Source: Paenibacillus lautus NBRC 15380
Lineage (GTDB): Bacteria > Bacillota > Bacilli > Paenibacillales > Paenibacillaceae
DNA length: 64,000 bases
Assembly (NCBI RefSeq): GCF_004000945.1
Contig: NZ_BIMF01000005.1
Coordinates: 248,001 to 312,000, forward strand
Reading direction: 5' to 3'
A program made the position numbers and the translations under genes. The stretch's first letter is position 1. Each line of letters begins with the position of its first letter. Below are positions 26,794 through 37,011 of this stretch, in pieces. The notes below the pieces were generated by a model, which was given only the letters and a program-made list of their open reading frames with translations, was not told where the DNA came from and searched no databases.

Positions 26794-26884
26794 GAGGGCC
26801 CCCCTAACTGTTCCATCCAGGATCACTTTAGCTGATTACCAGCCTCATGCCATCCATTCATTCTATCAAACTTTACCATACGGC

Positions 26885-27877
26885 TCAACTTCCCTTCGGC
26901 ATGATTCGCTCAGGAGAAAGCGTCTGGCTGACGGTTCCAATTTCCAGCCCTTTGGCCCGTATTCCGTCAATCATTCCCTTTAATGCTTGGGACGAGGAAT
27001 CGGTGGGGTGCATCAAAATCAGGAAACCCGGCTCCACCTTCGTAGAGATCTTCTGTACGACAGCATCCGGTGCAGGATGCTTCCAATCCACCGTATCGAG
27101 CGTCCATAGGACCGTCTTCAATCCCCTTGCCTGGGCGATGGATACGGTCTGCTGATTAAAATCACCGGAAGGCGGCGCAAACCATTTGTTCTCCACACCG
27201 AGGCTTTCTTTAAGCAGCTCCTGCGTCTTCGCAATTTCCAGCTCCGCCCGATCCCTGCTGAGACGACTCATATTCGGATGCGTATAGGCATGATTCTCCA
27301 CCTCATGACCTCGTTTCAGAATTTCACCGGCCAGCTCCGGGTTCTTCTTCAACCAGCTCCCATCCAGGAAAAAGGTCGTCTTCACGTTCTCCGCATCCAG
27401 CGTGTCCAGCATCGGCACCAGAAATTCATTCCCCCAGGCCACGTTAATCATCAGCGACACCATCGGCTTGTTGGGGTTGCCTCGATAGATCGGTTGATCT
27501 CCAAGATCATGAAGCGTTACTTTGGCCGGAATTTGCCGGTATACATAAGGGATGGCCTCTCCGGCTTTTCGCTTTTTCGACGATGCTGCTTGGTATGTAG
27601 CTTCAATATCGATTTCGAGTCCATTATAACCGGGAATCGCTTTCCACACGGAGTCCACCCTGGCATCCACCGGCTCAATGCGTGATTTTGCCGCGGCGGC
27701 TTCGATTTGACTCAATAAATCCAGGTCTACTGCCGTCTCTGAACCGCTAACAAGTTGCCCCTCGGGTTTAATCTGCAGTCCCGAAACATATCCCCAGGCC
27801 CCGCTGAACACAGCAACAGCCGACACCATTGCGGCACCGGTTAGCAGCACAACCATCTTTTTTCCATTCATGGGCAT
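26885..27877 (-). CDS. ylxY: YlxY-type polysaccharide deacetylase homolog
   Basis: The product has 330 residues. An N-terminal signal/anchor segment (MVVLLTGAAMVSAVAVFSG) is followed by a spacer and a NodB-type domain from about residue 140. The two metal histidines are present in NHAYTHPNMS, and APPSGDF and the C-terminal ILMHPT motif are recognisable. The catalytic/metal Asp of the usual TFDDG motif is replaced: the region reads LMINVAWGNE. It may therefore be inactive or have altered chemistry. Start ATG at 27877 has GGGAGG 6 bases upstream. The locus next to pnp matches B. subtilis ylxY. Confidence 0.88.
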   Translation of the reverse strand: MPMNGKKMVVLLTGAAMVSAVAVFSGAWGYVSGLQIKPEGQLVSGSETAVDLDLLSQIEAAAAKSRIEPVDARVDSVWKAIPGYNGLEIDIEATYQAASSKKRKAGEAIPYVYRQIPAKVTLHDLGDQPIYRGNPNKPMVSLMINVAWGNEFLVPMLDTLDAENVKTTFFLDGSWLKKNPELAGEILKRGHEVENHAYTHPNMSRLSRDRAELEIAKTQELLKESLGVENKWFAPPSGDFNQQTVSIAQARGLKTVLWTLDTVDWKHPAPDAVVQKISTKVEPGFLILMHPTDSSSQALKGMIDGIRAKGLEIGTVSQTLSPERIMPKGS

Positions 27878-28015
27878 ATCCACCCTCCCCTTGAGAAGCT
27901 TTGTCCCATTTTATGTAGGTTCAGGAGGAAATATGTGCCGCAAAGTGGGCTTACGCTGTGAAGCCTGTTTTAGATGCTTGTCCAAGAGCTTACGAATCCC
28001 ATGAGCCGTAATGAT

Positions 28016-28053
28016 TAAAAAAAGAGCCAGAATGATAGGTTCTGCCTCTTTTT
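28016..28053 (-). terminator. Second terminator after pnp
   Basis: On the minus strand AAAAAGAGGCAGAA pairs with TTCTGGCTCTTTTTTT around a short loop, giving a long T-run. It lies about 40 bases past the pnp stop. Confidence 0.85.
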
Positions 28054-28074
28054 GCTTCTATCTATATGCTGTTA

Positions 28075-28113
28075 AACAAACAAAGCGCGGATTAAGATCC
28101 GCTCTTGTTTGTT
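28075..28113 (-). terminator. First terminator, overlapping the pnp stop codon
   Basis: AACAAACAA-GAGCGGAT pairs with ATCCGCGC-TTTGTTTGTT around the TAA stop codon itself (28092-28094). Together with the next hairpin it forms a tandem terminator. Confidence 0.65.
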
Positions 28114-30197
28114 TCCGCAGTCAAAACCGCTTTGCGAGACAGGTTAATCCGTCCCTGCTGGTCGATTTCGGTAACCTTCACGGTAATGACGTCACCGATG
28201 GCAACCACGTCCTCTACCTTCGCTACGCGCTCAGTCGAGAGCTGGGAGATATGAACAAGCCCGTCTTTGTTAGGCAGGATTTCAACGAAAGCACCGAATT
28301 TCTCAATTCGTTTTACAGTACCTGTATAGATTTCGCCAACAGCTACCTCACGCACGATGCCTTCGATAATCGAAAGAGCTTTTTTGTTCATCTCATCGTT
28401 GGAAGATGCAATAAACACGCGGCCGTCTTGTTCGATATCGATCTTCACGCCGGTTTCTTCGATGATTTTGTTGATGATCTTGCCGCCGGCGCCGATCACG
28501 TCGCGAATTTTGTCCGGATTGATCTGCATCGTAATAATCTTAGGCGCATATTGGGACAACGTTTCTCTTGGCTTTTGAATGGCTTCTGCCATTTTTCCAA
28601 GGATATGCATGCGTCCTTCTTTTGCCTGCTGCAGGGCTTCTTGCAAAATCGCGCGGTCGATACCGTCAATCTTGATATCCATTTGAATGGCGGTAACTCC
28701 GTCAGGTGTCCCTGCAACCTTGAAGTCCATGTCGCCGAGATGGTCTTCCATCCCTTGAATATCCGTTAAGATGGAAACATGATCTCCGTCTTTAATCAAG
28801 CCCATCGCCACGCCGGCTACAGGTGCTTTAATCGGTACCCCTGCATCCATCATAGCAAGTGTGCTTGCACAAATACTTGCTTGGGAGGTCGAACCGTTCG
28901 ATTCAATAACTTCAGATACGAGACGAATCGTATACGGGAATTCCACTTCATTCGGAATGACCTTCGACAACGCACGTTCACCGAGTGCACCGTGACCAAT
29001 TTCACGACGGCCCGGAGCGCGAAGCGGACGAGCTTCCCCTACGCTGAACGGCGGGAAGTTGTAATGGTGCATGAAACGCTTGGTCTCTTCCAGATCGATT
29101 CCATCGAGAATCTGTACATCACCTAGAGCACCTAGTGTACATACGCTAAGAGCCTGGGTTTGTCCACGTGTAAACAGACCGGAACCATGCGTTCTAGGCA
29201 GCAGGCTGGTATCGCAATCGATAGGACGGATCTCAGACAGACCACGACCGTCCGGCCGAACCTTGTCATGCGTGATCAAACGTCGAACTTCTTCCTTCAC
29301 GATATCGTGAAGCACTTCTTTAACATCCTTCAACAGCTCAGGTGTCTCGATATACTTCTCTTCAAATACGGTATATGCTTCATCATTGATAGCGTCAATC
29401 GCATCCTGGCGGGCATGCTTCTCCTCAATGCGAACAGCTTCAACAAGACGAGCTTCGGCAAAATCGCGCACTTCACGATTCACCGTTTCATTGACCGCAT
29501 GAAGTTTAACCGCCATTTTCTCTTTACCGCAAGCGGCCACGAGTTCTTCGATCTTGGCTACGATTTTCTTGATTTCCTCATGCCCAAACATGATTGCTTC
29601 CAGCATGACTTCCTCAGGAACTTCGTTTGCTTCAGCTTCAACCATCATGATTGCATCTTTGGTACCTGAAACAACAAGATAGATGTCACTTGCTTCCTGC
29701 TGCGCAATATCCGGATTCACCACAAAATTGCCATCAACACGCCCTACGGCTACGCCGCCGATCGGGCCGTTAAAAGGCACATCCGAGATGCTCAAGGCAG
29801 CGGAAGTACCGATCATTGCCGCGATTTCCGGCTCGCAATCCTGATCGACGCTCATGACGAGATTCAGAACCTGTACATCATTACGGAATCCTTCTGGGAA
29901 CAACGGACGAATCGGACGGTCTGTCAGACGGCTGGCAAGAATCGCTTTCTCGCTTGGTCTGCCTTCGCGTTTGATGAATCCACCCGGAATTTTACCGACA
30001 GCGTACAAACGCTCCTCGTAGTTGACCGTCAATGGAAAGAAATCCAAATCCTTCGGTTCACTGGAAGCTGTCACTGTACACAGGACTGCCGTTTCGCCGT
30101 AACGAACCATCACAGCCGCATTTGCCTGCTTCGCAAGGCGCCCTGTTTCGAACACGAGGGGTCTTCCGCCAAGCTGCATTTCAACACGTGTTTCCAT
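28092..30197 (-). CDS. pnp: Polynucleotide phosphorylase
   Basis: A 701-residue PNPase: two RNase PH domains (the second with [27 protein letters not shown]), a KH domain ([21 protein letters not shown]) and a C-terminal S1 domain ([33 protein letters not shown]). It degrades RNA 3'-5' with phosphate and is a core RNA-decay enzyme. The ATG at 30197 follows GGAGG by 6 bases, giving [11 protein letters not shown]. Its neighbour rpsO upstream is the conserved partner. Confidence 0.97.
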   Translation of the reverse strand: METRVEMQLGGRPLVFETGRLAKQANAAVMVRYGETAVLCTVTASSEPKDLDFFPLTVNYEERLYAVGKIPGGFIKREGRPSEKAILASRLTDRPIRPLFPEGFRNDVQVLNLVMSVDQDCEPEIAAMIGTSAALSISDVPFNGPIGGVAVGRVDGNFVVNPDIAQQEASDIYLVVSGTKDAIMMVEAEANEVPEEVMLEAIMFGHEEIKKIVAKIEELVAACGKEKMAVKLHAVNETVNREVRDFAEARLVEAVRIEEKHARQDAIDAINDEAYTVFEEKYIETPELLKDVKEVLHDIVKEEVRRLITHDKVRPDGRGLSEIRPIDCDTSLLPRTHGSGLFTRGQTQALSVCTLGALGDVQILDGIDLEETKRFMHHYNFPPFSVGEARPLRAPGRREIGHGALGERALSKVIPNEVEFPYTIRLVSEVIESNGSTSQASICASTLAMMDAGVPIKAPVAGVAMGLIKDGDHVSILTDIQGMEDHLGDMDFKVAGTPDGVTAIQMDIKIDGIDRAILQEALQQAKEGRMHILGKMAEAIQKPRETLSQYAPKIITMQINPDKIRDVIGAGGKIINKIIEETGVKIDIEQDGRVFIASSNDEMNKKALSIIEGIVREVAVGEIYTGTVKRIEKFGAFVEILPNKDGLVHISQLSTERVAKVEDVVAIGDVITVKVTEIDQQGRINLSRKAVLTAETNKSGS

Positions 30198-30441
30198 GTA
30201 ATCCCTCCTCATGGGGATAAATTTTTTTTAAAATCTTCTACCACCAGCATGTCTTTTGCAAAACGCTGTCCACATTTCCTAACCAGAGCCATCCAAACGG
30301 TCGAAATCGCAAACCTATGTACAGGAACAACCCGAACCGTATAGAACATTCTCCGTATAGATTGCCCCTGGTTATACTAATTAAGCGAAAATTAGCGAAC
30401 AGACCACGCCTACAATCTGTAAAGAATCTATATTAAGATAA

Positions 30442-30491
30442 CCCCACAAAGTGGAGTTTAGGCTATGAAGCGTACGCAGTACTTTGTGGGG
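30442..30491. repeat. Inverted repeat, candidate Paenibacillus interspersed palindrome
   Basis: Perfect 11-bp arms CCCCACAAAGT (30442-30452) and ACTTTGTGGGG (30481-30491) enclose 28 bases. The loop contains the 8-bp palindrome GCGTACGC, and the left arm runs into GGAG (CCACAAAGTGGAG). It has no T-tract, so it is not a standard terminator. Its form recalls short intergenic palindromes that I believe are repeated in Paenibacillus genomes; that is from memory and unverified. Confidence 0.6.
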
Positions 30492-30523
30492 AAGCTCGAA
30501 AACGGTAAATTGTACAATACTTA

Positions 30524-30580
30524 GAAAAGAGCCCGGCTGTGCCGCTGTCGTTCCAAGAAGGACAGTGGACAACCAGGCTG
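30524..30580 (-). terminator. Probable terminator after rpsO
   Basis: On the minus strand AGCCTGG...ACTGTC pairs imperfectly with GACAGC...CCGGGCT and is followed by CTTTTC. It is about 25 bases past the rpsO stop. Confidence 0.5.
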
Positions 30581-30603
30581 TTTTCGGCACATCTTATGGA
30601 TGA

Positions 30604-30873
30604 TTAGCGACGCAATCCAAGCTTCTCGATCAAAGCACTGTAACGTTTAACATCCTTGTTTTTCAAGTATGCAAGCAACTTACGGCGTTGGCCGACCATT
30701 TTCAACAATCCGCGACGGGAATGATGATCCTTCTTGTGTGTACGCAAGTGGTCAGTCAAGTTCGTAATGTTTTCCGTTAGGATAGCGATTTGCACCTCTG
30801 GAGATCCTGTATCGGACTCATGAGTTTTGTGCTCGTCAATCAGTTGTTGTTTACGTTCTTGAGTTAATGCCAT
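30604..30873 (-). CDS. rpsO: 30S ribosomal protein S15
   Basis: The product has 89 residues, the normal length for S15: [57 protein letters not shown]. It binds 16S rRNA in the platform of the small subunit. ATG at 30873 lies 6 bases after GGAGGTG. The leader contains a short hairpin that may take part in S15 autoregulation. It is followed by pnp. Confidence 0.97.
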   Translation of the reverse strand: MALTQERKQQLIDEHKTHESDTGSPEVQIAILTENITNLTDHLRTHKKDHHSRRGLLKMVGQRRKLLAYLKNKDVKRYSALIEKLGLRR

Positions 30874-30950
30874 CCTGTTCACCTCCCTCATTATAATCGC
30901 CGTTGGCCCAGGTACCGACGGTGAGATCGAACATCCAAGCCAAGGTTAGA

Positions 30951-30969
30951 ATTGCCCAATCTTCGGGCA
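30951..30969 (-). promoter_or_regulatory. Leader hairpin of rpsO
   Basis: The stem TTGCCC/GGGCAA with a 7-base loop lies just downstream of the rpsO promoter, in the predicted 5' untranslated region. It could be a ribosomal-protein S15 binding element or part of a terminator for ribF; no T-run follows, which favours the leader reading. Confidence 0.35.
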
Positions 30970-30978
30970 ACCTCTAAG

Positions 30979-30989
30979 AGTATAGCATA
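30979..30989 (-). promoter_or_regulatory. Extended -10 promoter of rpsO
   Basis: On the minus strand TATGC-TATACT is a full extended -10 element (TRTGnTATAAT class), about 105 bases before the rpsO ATG, between ribF and rpsO. The -35 region is T-rich and poor. Confidence 0.55.
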
Positions 30990-31038
30990 CTTTACCTGAA
31001 AAAGAAAATCCGTTTGCGGACAATTTGTCCCAAAACGT

Positions 31039-31992
31039 TTATTCACTGACTTTCAAAATTTTGCGGGCCTCGACGGCATCTCGCTGAATCCATTCCACAA
31101 GTTCCTGAACCGATTCGAATTTATGCTCCTTGCGGATATATTGAACGATATCTACCGTCATGATCTGATCATACAGATCCCCTTCAAAATCAAACAAATG
31201 CACCTCAAAGATAGGCTCTGTGATCCCTTCATGGAACGTTGGCTTCACGCCGATGTTCATCACGCCCGGAATCCAGTTGTGATGCTGATCCGTCCGTGCC
31301 CGAACGGCATAGACACCTAGTGCCGGTACCACGAACGGATCCGTCAATTCCAGGTTAGCGGTAGGAAAACCGATCTTCCTCCCCCGCTTCTCCCCATGAA
31401 TGACCGTGCCGCGGATATGGTAATTCCGTCCGAGCCAGCGATTTGCATCCGACAGCTGCCCCGTTTTCAAGGCAATCCGTATGGATGAACTCCCCACCTT
31501 CTCGCTATCGACCAAGAACGGCGGAACCGTAACGACAGACATCCTGCCTTCACCAAGTTCCTGAAGTTTGACAGCATCACCGGCGCCTTTATGGCCGAAC
31601 CGGAAATCAAATCCGACAACCGCCGTTTGAAGATTCAAGGGAAACAGCATCTCTTCAACAAACGTTTCCGGACTCACCTGGGAGAACTCTTTATTAAACT
31701 CGACAACGTACAAAATATCGATGCCCATCTCCTCAAGCAGCTGCTGCTTGTCAGGTTGAGGTGTCAGATAACCCTCATAGCTCCCTTTACCAATCACGTC
31801 TTTCGGATGAGGATAAAAGGTAATGAGTGCGGCCGGCACTCCATTCTCCCGCGCGATATTGACAGCCGTTGAAAGCACGCTGGCATGTCCCAGGTGAAGA
31901 CCGTCGAACTGGCCGATTGCAGCTACCTTCGGCTCGGCAGCTTCTCGTACGATATCGGAAGATACAGGATAAGATAAAGAAACAACCCTCAT
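31039..31992 (-). CDS. ribF: Bifunctional riboflavin kinase/FAD synthetase
   Basis: The product has 317 residues. The N-terminal FAD synthetase (nucleotidyltransferase) has GQFDGLHLGHASVL and ITFYPHPKDV. The C-terminal riboflavin kinase has GEKRGRKIGFPTANL and MNIGVKPTFHEG. It converts riboflavin to FMN and FAD. The start ATG at 31992 lies 8 bases behind GGAGGTG. It is 36 bases after truB. Confidence 0.96.
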   Translation of the reverse strand: MRVVSLSYPVSSDIVREAAEPKVAAIGQFDGLHLGHASVLSTAVNIARENGVPAALITFYPHPKDVIGKGSYEGYLTPQPDKQQLLEEMGIDILYVVEFNKEFSQVSPETFVEEMLFPLNLQTAVVGFDFRFGHKGAGDAVKLQELGEGRMSVVTVPPFLVDSEKVGSSSIRIALKTGQLSDANRWLGRNYHIRGTVIHGEKRGRKIGFPTANLELTDPFVVPALGVYAVRARTDQHHNWIPGVMNIGVKPTFHEGITEPIFEVHLFDFEGDLYDQIMTVDIVQYIRKEHKFESVQELVEWIQRDAVEARKILKVSE

Positions 31993-32028
31993 AAAATACT
32001 CACCTCCACTCACTAAATCCAGTCGTGC

Positions 32029-32940
32029 TTAGGAAAATACTTTCACAGGAACGATAGCCCCTGTCTCCTCTTGCCGCTTATAGATTCCCAGAAAGTTTTC
32101 CTTTATATCATACAAGCGAATAGGCTCCGAGCTGTCAACAGGCGGTTCCACCGCTCTTGATGACAAGCGCTGTCCCTGCAGGGCAGCATCCGTTTTCTCT
32201 TCAGAAACCGTATGCTTCGGCAGATAATCAATCGCTTGATCCACGGGAATAAGCCGGGTGTGCAGCGTTTCATCCTTCATGAACTGCTCAATTTGCTCCA
32301 GGGTTAAGCACTGCTCCTCTGAGATTCCCGCCGATACCGTGCGTACCAGCTTAACCATGACAGATGGCACGCCGAGCTTCCTCCCGATATCCACACAAAG
32401 CGTGCGGATGTATGTACCTTTGGAGCACAATACCCGAAAAGAAATTTCCGTATAATCCCCTTCAGCATCAAAATCCGTCATCTCGATTTCATGAATCGTT
32501 ACGGTCCGGCTCTTGCGTTCCACTGTTTTACCTTCTCTGGCAAGCTCGTATAATCGTTTACCATTGATTTTAACAGCGGAAAACATGGGTGGGATCTGAG
32601 AGATCTGGCCTGTAAAAGATTGAAGCGCTTCAAGCGCCTCCTCCCTGGTCACATGAACATCATCTGCCGTCTCCACCACATTCCCGGTAATATCCTCGGT
32701 ATCCGTCGAATATCCGAGGCGGAGGACCGCATGATACTCTTTAGGCAGTTCCTGCAGGTATTCCACAACTCGGGTAGCTCTCCCCAGGCATAACGGCAGC
32801 ACGCCCGTGACTTCGGGGTCCAGCGTACCCGTATGTCCGATTCGCTTCAAACGAACCATTCCCCGAACCTTCGCGACCACGTCGTGGGATGTCCAGCCTG
32901 CTGGTTTGTGAACGGCCAAGATGCCTTCTAATTGCGTCAT
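32029..32940 (-). CDS. truB: tRNA pseudouridine-55 synthase
   Basis: The product has 303 residues. The TruB signature [17 protein letters not shown] is followed by [19 protein letters not shown] with the catalytic Asp, and [18 protein letters not shown]. It makes pseudouridine 55 in the T-loop of tRNAs. Its ATG overlaps the nrnA stop as ATGA. Confidence 0.97.
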   Translation of the reverse strand: MTQLEGILAVHKPAGWTSHDVVAKVRGMVRLKRIGHTGTLDPEVTGVLPLCLGRATRVVEYLQELPKEYHAVLRLGYSTDTEDITGNVVETADDVHVTREEALEALQSFTGQISQIPPMFSAVKINGKRLYELAREGKTVERKSRTVTIHEIEMTDFDAEGDYTEISFRVLCSKGTYIRTLCVDIGRKLGVPSVMVKLVRTVSAGISEEQCLTLEQIEQFMKDETLHTRLIPVDQAIDYLPKHTVSEEKTDAALQGQRLSSRAVEPPVDSSEPIRLYDIKENFLGIYKRQEETGAIVPVKVFS

Positions 32941-33914
32941 AGCTTTAATCTCACCTGCTCTACTACTTTAGGGATGATGTCGTGCAGGGAGCCTTCAATG
33001 CTGCAACCGGCTGCCCGAACATGGCCGCCTCCTCCAAATATCTGGGCTAATGCAGCAACATCCACTTTTCCGGCTGACCGCAAACTCGCCTTAACCATTC
33101 CGGACTTCAGCGACTTGAACAGAATCCCGACTTCAACACCCTGAATGTTTCGGGGGTAATTGACTATCCCTTCCAGATCCTCGCTCACGGCGCCGCATGA
33201 TTCCATATGCTCAGGCGTTACGTATACCCAGGCTATTTTGCCGTCATCCGACACGCTTAACGTATTTAACGCCTGAACCAGCACCTTCATCTGTGGAAGC
33301 GTCATTTCCTCTAGTAACGTTTCCGCAATTTCGGGTCCGTTCACGCCGTAGGACAACAAATTGGAAGCTATGCTCATGACCTTGGGCGATGTATTCGAAT
33401 AACGAAAACCGCCGGTATCCGTTAGCAACCCCGTATAAATCGCCGTTGCAATTTCGGCATCCCAGTTCACTTCAAACAAATTCAACAAATCATAAAGAAT
33501 TTCTGCGGTTGCTGCCGCTTCCGGCACGACCAGGTTGACGGCTCCATATCGATCATTCGTTGGATGATGATCAATATTAACGATGCTTGCATGATCGGCA
33601 AATACCTGCTTCGTATAGCCTACTCTAGCAAAATCCGCACAATCGACACAAATGACGTGTGAGAACGTTCTTCCTGGCTGCTGTTCAGACAGATTGAGAA
33701 TGTCTTCTGCATGCCATAACATTTTCATGCGTTTTGGAATGGGCCCCTCATTAATCATCGTGAATTTCTTGCCCAGACATGAGAGAAGCCAGCCCACCGC
33801 AAGGGTGGAACTGACTGCATCTCCATCGGGCTGAACATGCGACACAACCAAATAATCATCGTGCTCCAGCAGGAATGATTTCACCTGCTGCAGCTCTTGT
33901 TCATAGGTCTGCAT
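32937..33914 (-). CDS. nrnA: Bifunctional oligoribonuclease/PAP phosphatase NrnA
   Basis: A 325-residue DHH/DHHA1 phosphoesterase: HVQPDGDAVSS, VDCADFARVG, NIDHHPTND (DHH motif), TGLLTDTGGFRYSNTS, and C-terminal FGGGGHVRAAGCS (GGGH of DHHA1). It degrades nanoRNAs and 3'-phosphoadenosine 5'-phosphate. It is placed between rbfA and truB; in B. subtilis nrnA is elsewhere (ytqI). The ATG follows GGAGAGGGCGA, and the 3' end overlaps truB by 4 bases. Confidence 0.94.
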   Translation of the reverse strand: MQTYEQELQQVKSFLLEHDDYLVVSHVQPDGDAVSSTLAVGWLLSCLGKKFTMINEGPIPKRMKMLWHAEDILNLSEQQPGRTFSHVICVDCADFARVGYTKQVFADHASIVNIDHHPTNDRYGAVNLVVPEAAATAEILYDLLNLFEVNWDAEIATAIYTGLLTDTGGFRYSNTSPKVMSIASNLLSYGVNGPEIAETLLEEMTLPQMKVLVQALNTLSVSDDGKIAWVYVTPEHMESCGAVSEDLEGIVNYPRNIQGVEVGILFKSLKSGMVKASLRSAGKVDVAALAQIFGGGGHVRAAGCSIEGSLHDIIPKVVEQVRLKL

Positions 33915-33944
33915 TCGCCCTCTCCTTTATAAAAACGAACTACT

Positions 33945-34298
33945 CTATTTCTCTTCGCGATCCACGATTTCGGTCAGCAGCTTCTCGATATGGCTGCCAT
34001 ACGCAATGGAATCATCGAATTTGAAGATCAGCTCCGGCACATGCCGGAGTCGAATCCGCTTGCCCAGCTCGGAGCGGAGAAAGCCGCTTGCCTTATCCAA
34101 CCCTTTCAAGGAAGCTGCCTTCTGCTCGTCGTCGCCGAGCACACTCAGGTATACCTTCGCTTGAGACAGGTCATTTGTAACATCAACACCGGTCACTGTA
34201 ATGAAACCGATTCTTGGGTCTTTCATCTCCGTTTGGATCAGTTGGCTGAGCTCTTTTTTAATCTGCTCGCCTACGCGCCCAGTTCTGATTTTTGCCAT
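33945..34298 (-). CDS. rbfA: Ribosome-binding factor A
   Basis: The product has 117 residues and is a KH-like RbfA protein: [48 protein letters not shown]. It assists 16S rRNA 5'-end maturation and cold adaptation. It lies 19 bases after infB with GAGGTGAT before the ATG. The ylxP gene found between infB and rbfA in B. subtilis is absent. Confidence 0.96.
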   Translation of the reverse strand: MAKIRTGRVGEQIKKELSQLIQTEMKDPRIGFITVTGVDVTNDLSQAKVYLSVLGDDEQKAASLKGLDKASGFLRSELGKRIRLRHVPELIFKFDDSIAYGSHIEKLLTEIVDREEK

Positions 34299-34317
34299 GG
34301 TCTGATCACCTCATTCG

Positions 34318-37011
34318 TTAGCGCTCTACCGTCTCCATGATGAAGGCTTCGATTACGTCCCCTTCTTTGACGTCGCTATAGCTTACCAAGGTAATACCGC
34401 ACTCATAACCCTGTGCCACTTCTTTAGCGTCATCTTTAAAGCGCTTGAGGGAATCGATCTTGCCTTCATGAACGACAATGCCGTCACGGATCAAGCGAGC
34501 TTCTGCGTTACGCGTAATTTTACCGGATGTCACCATACATCCTGCAATCGTACCCACTTTGCTCACTTTAAAGGTGCTGCGGACTTCCGCATGACCGATC
34601 ACGGTTTCTTTGTACTCCGGATCGAGCATCCCCTTCATAGCTTGCTCAATTTCCTCGATTACATTATATATTACACGGTGCAGACGAATATCAACCTTTT
34701 CCTGCTCGGCGGTTTGCTTCGCTTGAACGTCCGGACGAACGTTAAAGCCGATAACAATCGCGTTGGAGGCAGCTGCCAAAATAATGTCGGATTCCGTGAT
34801 CGCCCCGGCACCGCTGTGGATAATTTTGACGCGAACGCCTTCCACCTCGATTTTGTTCAAGGAACCTTTCAGTGCCTCAACAGAACCTTGTACGTCACCT
34901 TTGATAATCACGTTAAGATCCTTGATCTCACCGTCTTTAATGTGTTGGAACAGATCATCCAGCGTCACGCGGGTATTCGTGTTCAACTCGGATTGACGAT
35001 GGGTAATCGCACGCTTATCAGCGATATTACGGGCTTTACGCTCATCCTCAAACACCATAAACGGATCGCCGGCGCCCGGAACTTCAGTCAAACCGGTAAT
35101 TTCAACCGGTGTTGAAGGACCCGCTTCTTTTAATCGACGGCCTTTATCGTTCACCATCGCACGAATACGTCCAAAGCAGTTGCCCGCTACGAAGGCGTCG
35201 CCCACTTTCAATGTGCCATGCTGAACGAGAATGCGTGCTACCGGACCTCTGCCTTTATCCAGCTCAGCCTCAATAACGGTACCGCGTGCGCGTTTGTCAG
35301 GGTTTGCTTTATATTCATTCACTTCTGCTACCAGAAGGATCATTTCAAGCAAGTCTTCCAGACCCATCCGCTGTTTCGCCGAAACGTTAACAAAGATGGT
35401 ATCTCCGCCCCACTCTTCGGGCACTAACTCGTATTCCGTCAATTCTTGTTTGACTTTATCTGGATTAGCGTCCGGTTTATCGATTTTGTTCACGGCAACG
35501 ATGATCGGCAAACCTGCTGCTTTCGCATGGTTAATTGCTTCGACCGTCTGTGGCATCACGCCGTCGTCAGCCGCAACCACGATGATTGTCATATCCGTTA
35601 CTTGTGCACCACGGGCACGCATAGCCGTAAACGCTTCGTGACCCGGTGTATCCAGGAACGTAATCTTCTTGTTATTGATCTCGACTTGGTAAGCACCGAT
35701 ATGCTGCGTAATACCGCCTGCTTCGCCACTGGATACGTTCGTGGAACGGATCGCATCAAGCAGCGTCGTTTTACCGTGGTCGACGTGACCCATAATGGTA
35801 ACGACCGGTGGACGCTCTTTCAGTTCTTCCGGAGCATCGTTTTCTTCAACGGTCTCAAAACGATCTTCCTCTACCGGAATTTTCACTTCGACTTCTACAC
35901 CGAATTCGCCAGCAAGCAATAGAATCGTATCGATATCCAGCTCCTGGTTAATGGTGGCCATCACGCCGAGGAAAATCAGCTTCTTGATGACTTCGGAAGC
36001 GTCCTTATGAAGCAGCTTCGCCGTTTCACCGACGGTCATGTTGCCACGGACGATAATTTTCTTCGGCGTGTTGTCGATTTTCTCACGAGGCGGCTGCTGA
36101 TTATGTTGATTCCGACCGCGGTTGTTCTTTCCACCGCGATTGTTGCCACGGAATCCTCCCTGACGGTTGTCATCAAAACGCTTGGAGTCTGAACGATTGT
36201 TATTGTTGTTTCTGGAACCGCGGTTCTGGCCGTTGCTATTATTGTTATTGCTATTAGCTCCTGAGAATCCGCCTCCGGTTCCACCCGGCTTGCTCTGCGG
36301 ACGAGCCCCGCCTTGGTTGTTGCTGCCCTGAGGACGCGCTCCACCTTGATTACTACCTTGCGGACGTGCTCCGCCTTGATTATTGCCTTGCGGACGTGCG
36401 CCGCCTTGACCTGCGCCCTGAGGACGTGATCCGGTCTGCGTGCTGCCGCCTGGTCGAGATGCTTGGCTACGATTGTTCTGCTGACTTCCTTGTGCGGATC
36501 CAGACTGATTTCTTCGGGTATCCTGCCCTCCTTGGGGACGCTGGGAACCTGAAGCATTCTGAGTGTTTTGATTCGTTCTACTATTCATACCTACCTGCTT
36601 TTCCTGTTGTTTTTTGGGCTGGCTTTGACCTTGTTGTTCTGGTGCTTTCTGTCCTGAATTACGCATACCGTCCTGCCCATTACGGTTGCCTTCGGCACTC
36701 ACGCTAGCGGAAGTGCCTTCTGTTTTTGCATTGGATACAGTTGCAGCCGCATTGGCTCCGGAAACCGCTGGTTTACGATTCTCGGTTCGGGAAGCGTCTC
36801 CACTATCCCGCTTGGCTGCTGCATTCGATTTGATATCTTTGAAGAACTGCTCTACCTTGGACACCGTATCGTTTTCCATTACGCTCATATGGTTATTGAC
36901 CGGAATGTTCAAACGTTTAAGGATCGTGATGATTTCTTTACTGCTCATGTTCAACGATTTAGCATATTCGTATACTCGAAGTTTATTGTCTTTGTTTTCC
37001 TGTTTACTCAA
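34318..37011 (-). CDS. infB: Translation initiation factor IF-2
   Basis: An 897-residue IF-2. The N-terminal IF2N domain (residues 1-60: [23 protein letters not shown]) is followed by a very long low-complexity region (about 65-310) rich in Gly, Asn, Gln, Arg. A second IF2N motif lies near 315-365. The G domain has G408-[24 protein letters not shown] and NKID, and domains II-IV end in [16 protein letters not shown]. It positions initiator tRNA on the 30S subunit. The start is TTG (37009-37011) behind GGAGGTG; the gene overlaps the end of ylxQ by 8 bases. Confidence 0.96.
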   Translation of the reverse strand: MSKQENKDNKLRVYEYAKSLNMSSKEIITILKRLNIPVNNHMSVMENDTVSKVEQFFKDIKSNAAAKRDSGDASRTENRKPAVSGANAAATVSNAKTEGTSASVSAEGNRNGQDGMRNSGQKAPEQQGQSQPKKQQEKQVGMNSRTNQNTQNASGSQRPQGGQDTRRNQSGSAQGSQQNNRSQASRPGGSTQTGSRPQGAGQGGARPQGNNQGGARPQGSNQGGARPQGSNNQGGARPQSKPGGTGGGFSGANSNNNNSNGQNRGSRNNNNNRSDSKRFDDNRQGGFRGNNRGGKNNRGRNQHNQQPPREKIDNTPKKIIVRGNMTVGETAKLLHKDASEVIKKLIFLGVMATINQELDIDTILLLAGEFGVEVEVKIPVEEDRFETVEENDAPEELKERPPVVTIMGHVDHGKTTLLDAIRSTNVSSGEAGGITQHIGAYQVEINNKKITFLDTPGHEAFTAMRARGAQVTDMTIIVVAADDGVMPQTVEAINHAKAAGLPIIVAVNKIDKPDANPDKVKQELTEYELVPEEWGGDTIFVNVSAKQRMGLEDLLEMILLVAEVNEYKANPDKRARGTVIEAELDKGRGPVARILVQHGTLKVGDAFVAGNCFGRIRAMVNDKGRRLKEAGPSTPVEITGLTEVPGAGDPFMVFEDERKARNIADKRAITHRQSELNTNTRVTLDDLFQHIKDGEIKDLNVIIKGDVQGSVEALKGSLNKIEVEGVRVKIIHSGAGAITESDIILAAASNAIVIGFNVRPDVQAKQTAEQEKVDIRLHRVIYNVIEEIEQAMKGMLDPEYKETVIGHAEVRSTFKVSKVGTIAGCMVTSGKITRNAEARLIRDGIVVHEGKIDSLKRFKDDAKEVAQGYECGITLVSYSDVKEGDVIEAFIMETVER
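36292..36423 (-). repeat. Tandem GGARPQGxNQ-coding repeat in infB
   Basis: Residues 197-240 of IF-2 consist of four to five copies of a roughly 10-residue unit GGARPQG(S/N)NQ, encoded by near-identical 30-base DNA units, one carrying an extra codon. Such repeats are prone to slippage, so length may vary between strains. Confidence 0.8.

Larger units (their letters stand above)
30198..30603 (-). other. 405-bp intergenic region between rpsO and pnp
   Basis: This region contains no gene. It holds the rpsO terminator (near 30524-30580), a large inverted repeat (30442-30491), a short direct repeat CCGTATAGA twice 16 bases apart (30337-30345 and 30353-30361), and then about 140 bases of pnp leader with no structure I could assign. 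The pnp promoter must lie here; a TATAAC near 30372-30377 is a weak candidate. Confidence 0.6.

Noticed and set aside
36036..36557. 173-codon minus-strand frame
   Set aside because: Lies out of frame inside the repetitive part of infB; long only because of the repeated Gly/Asn/Gln codons.
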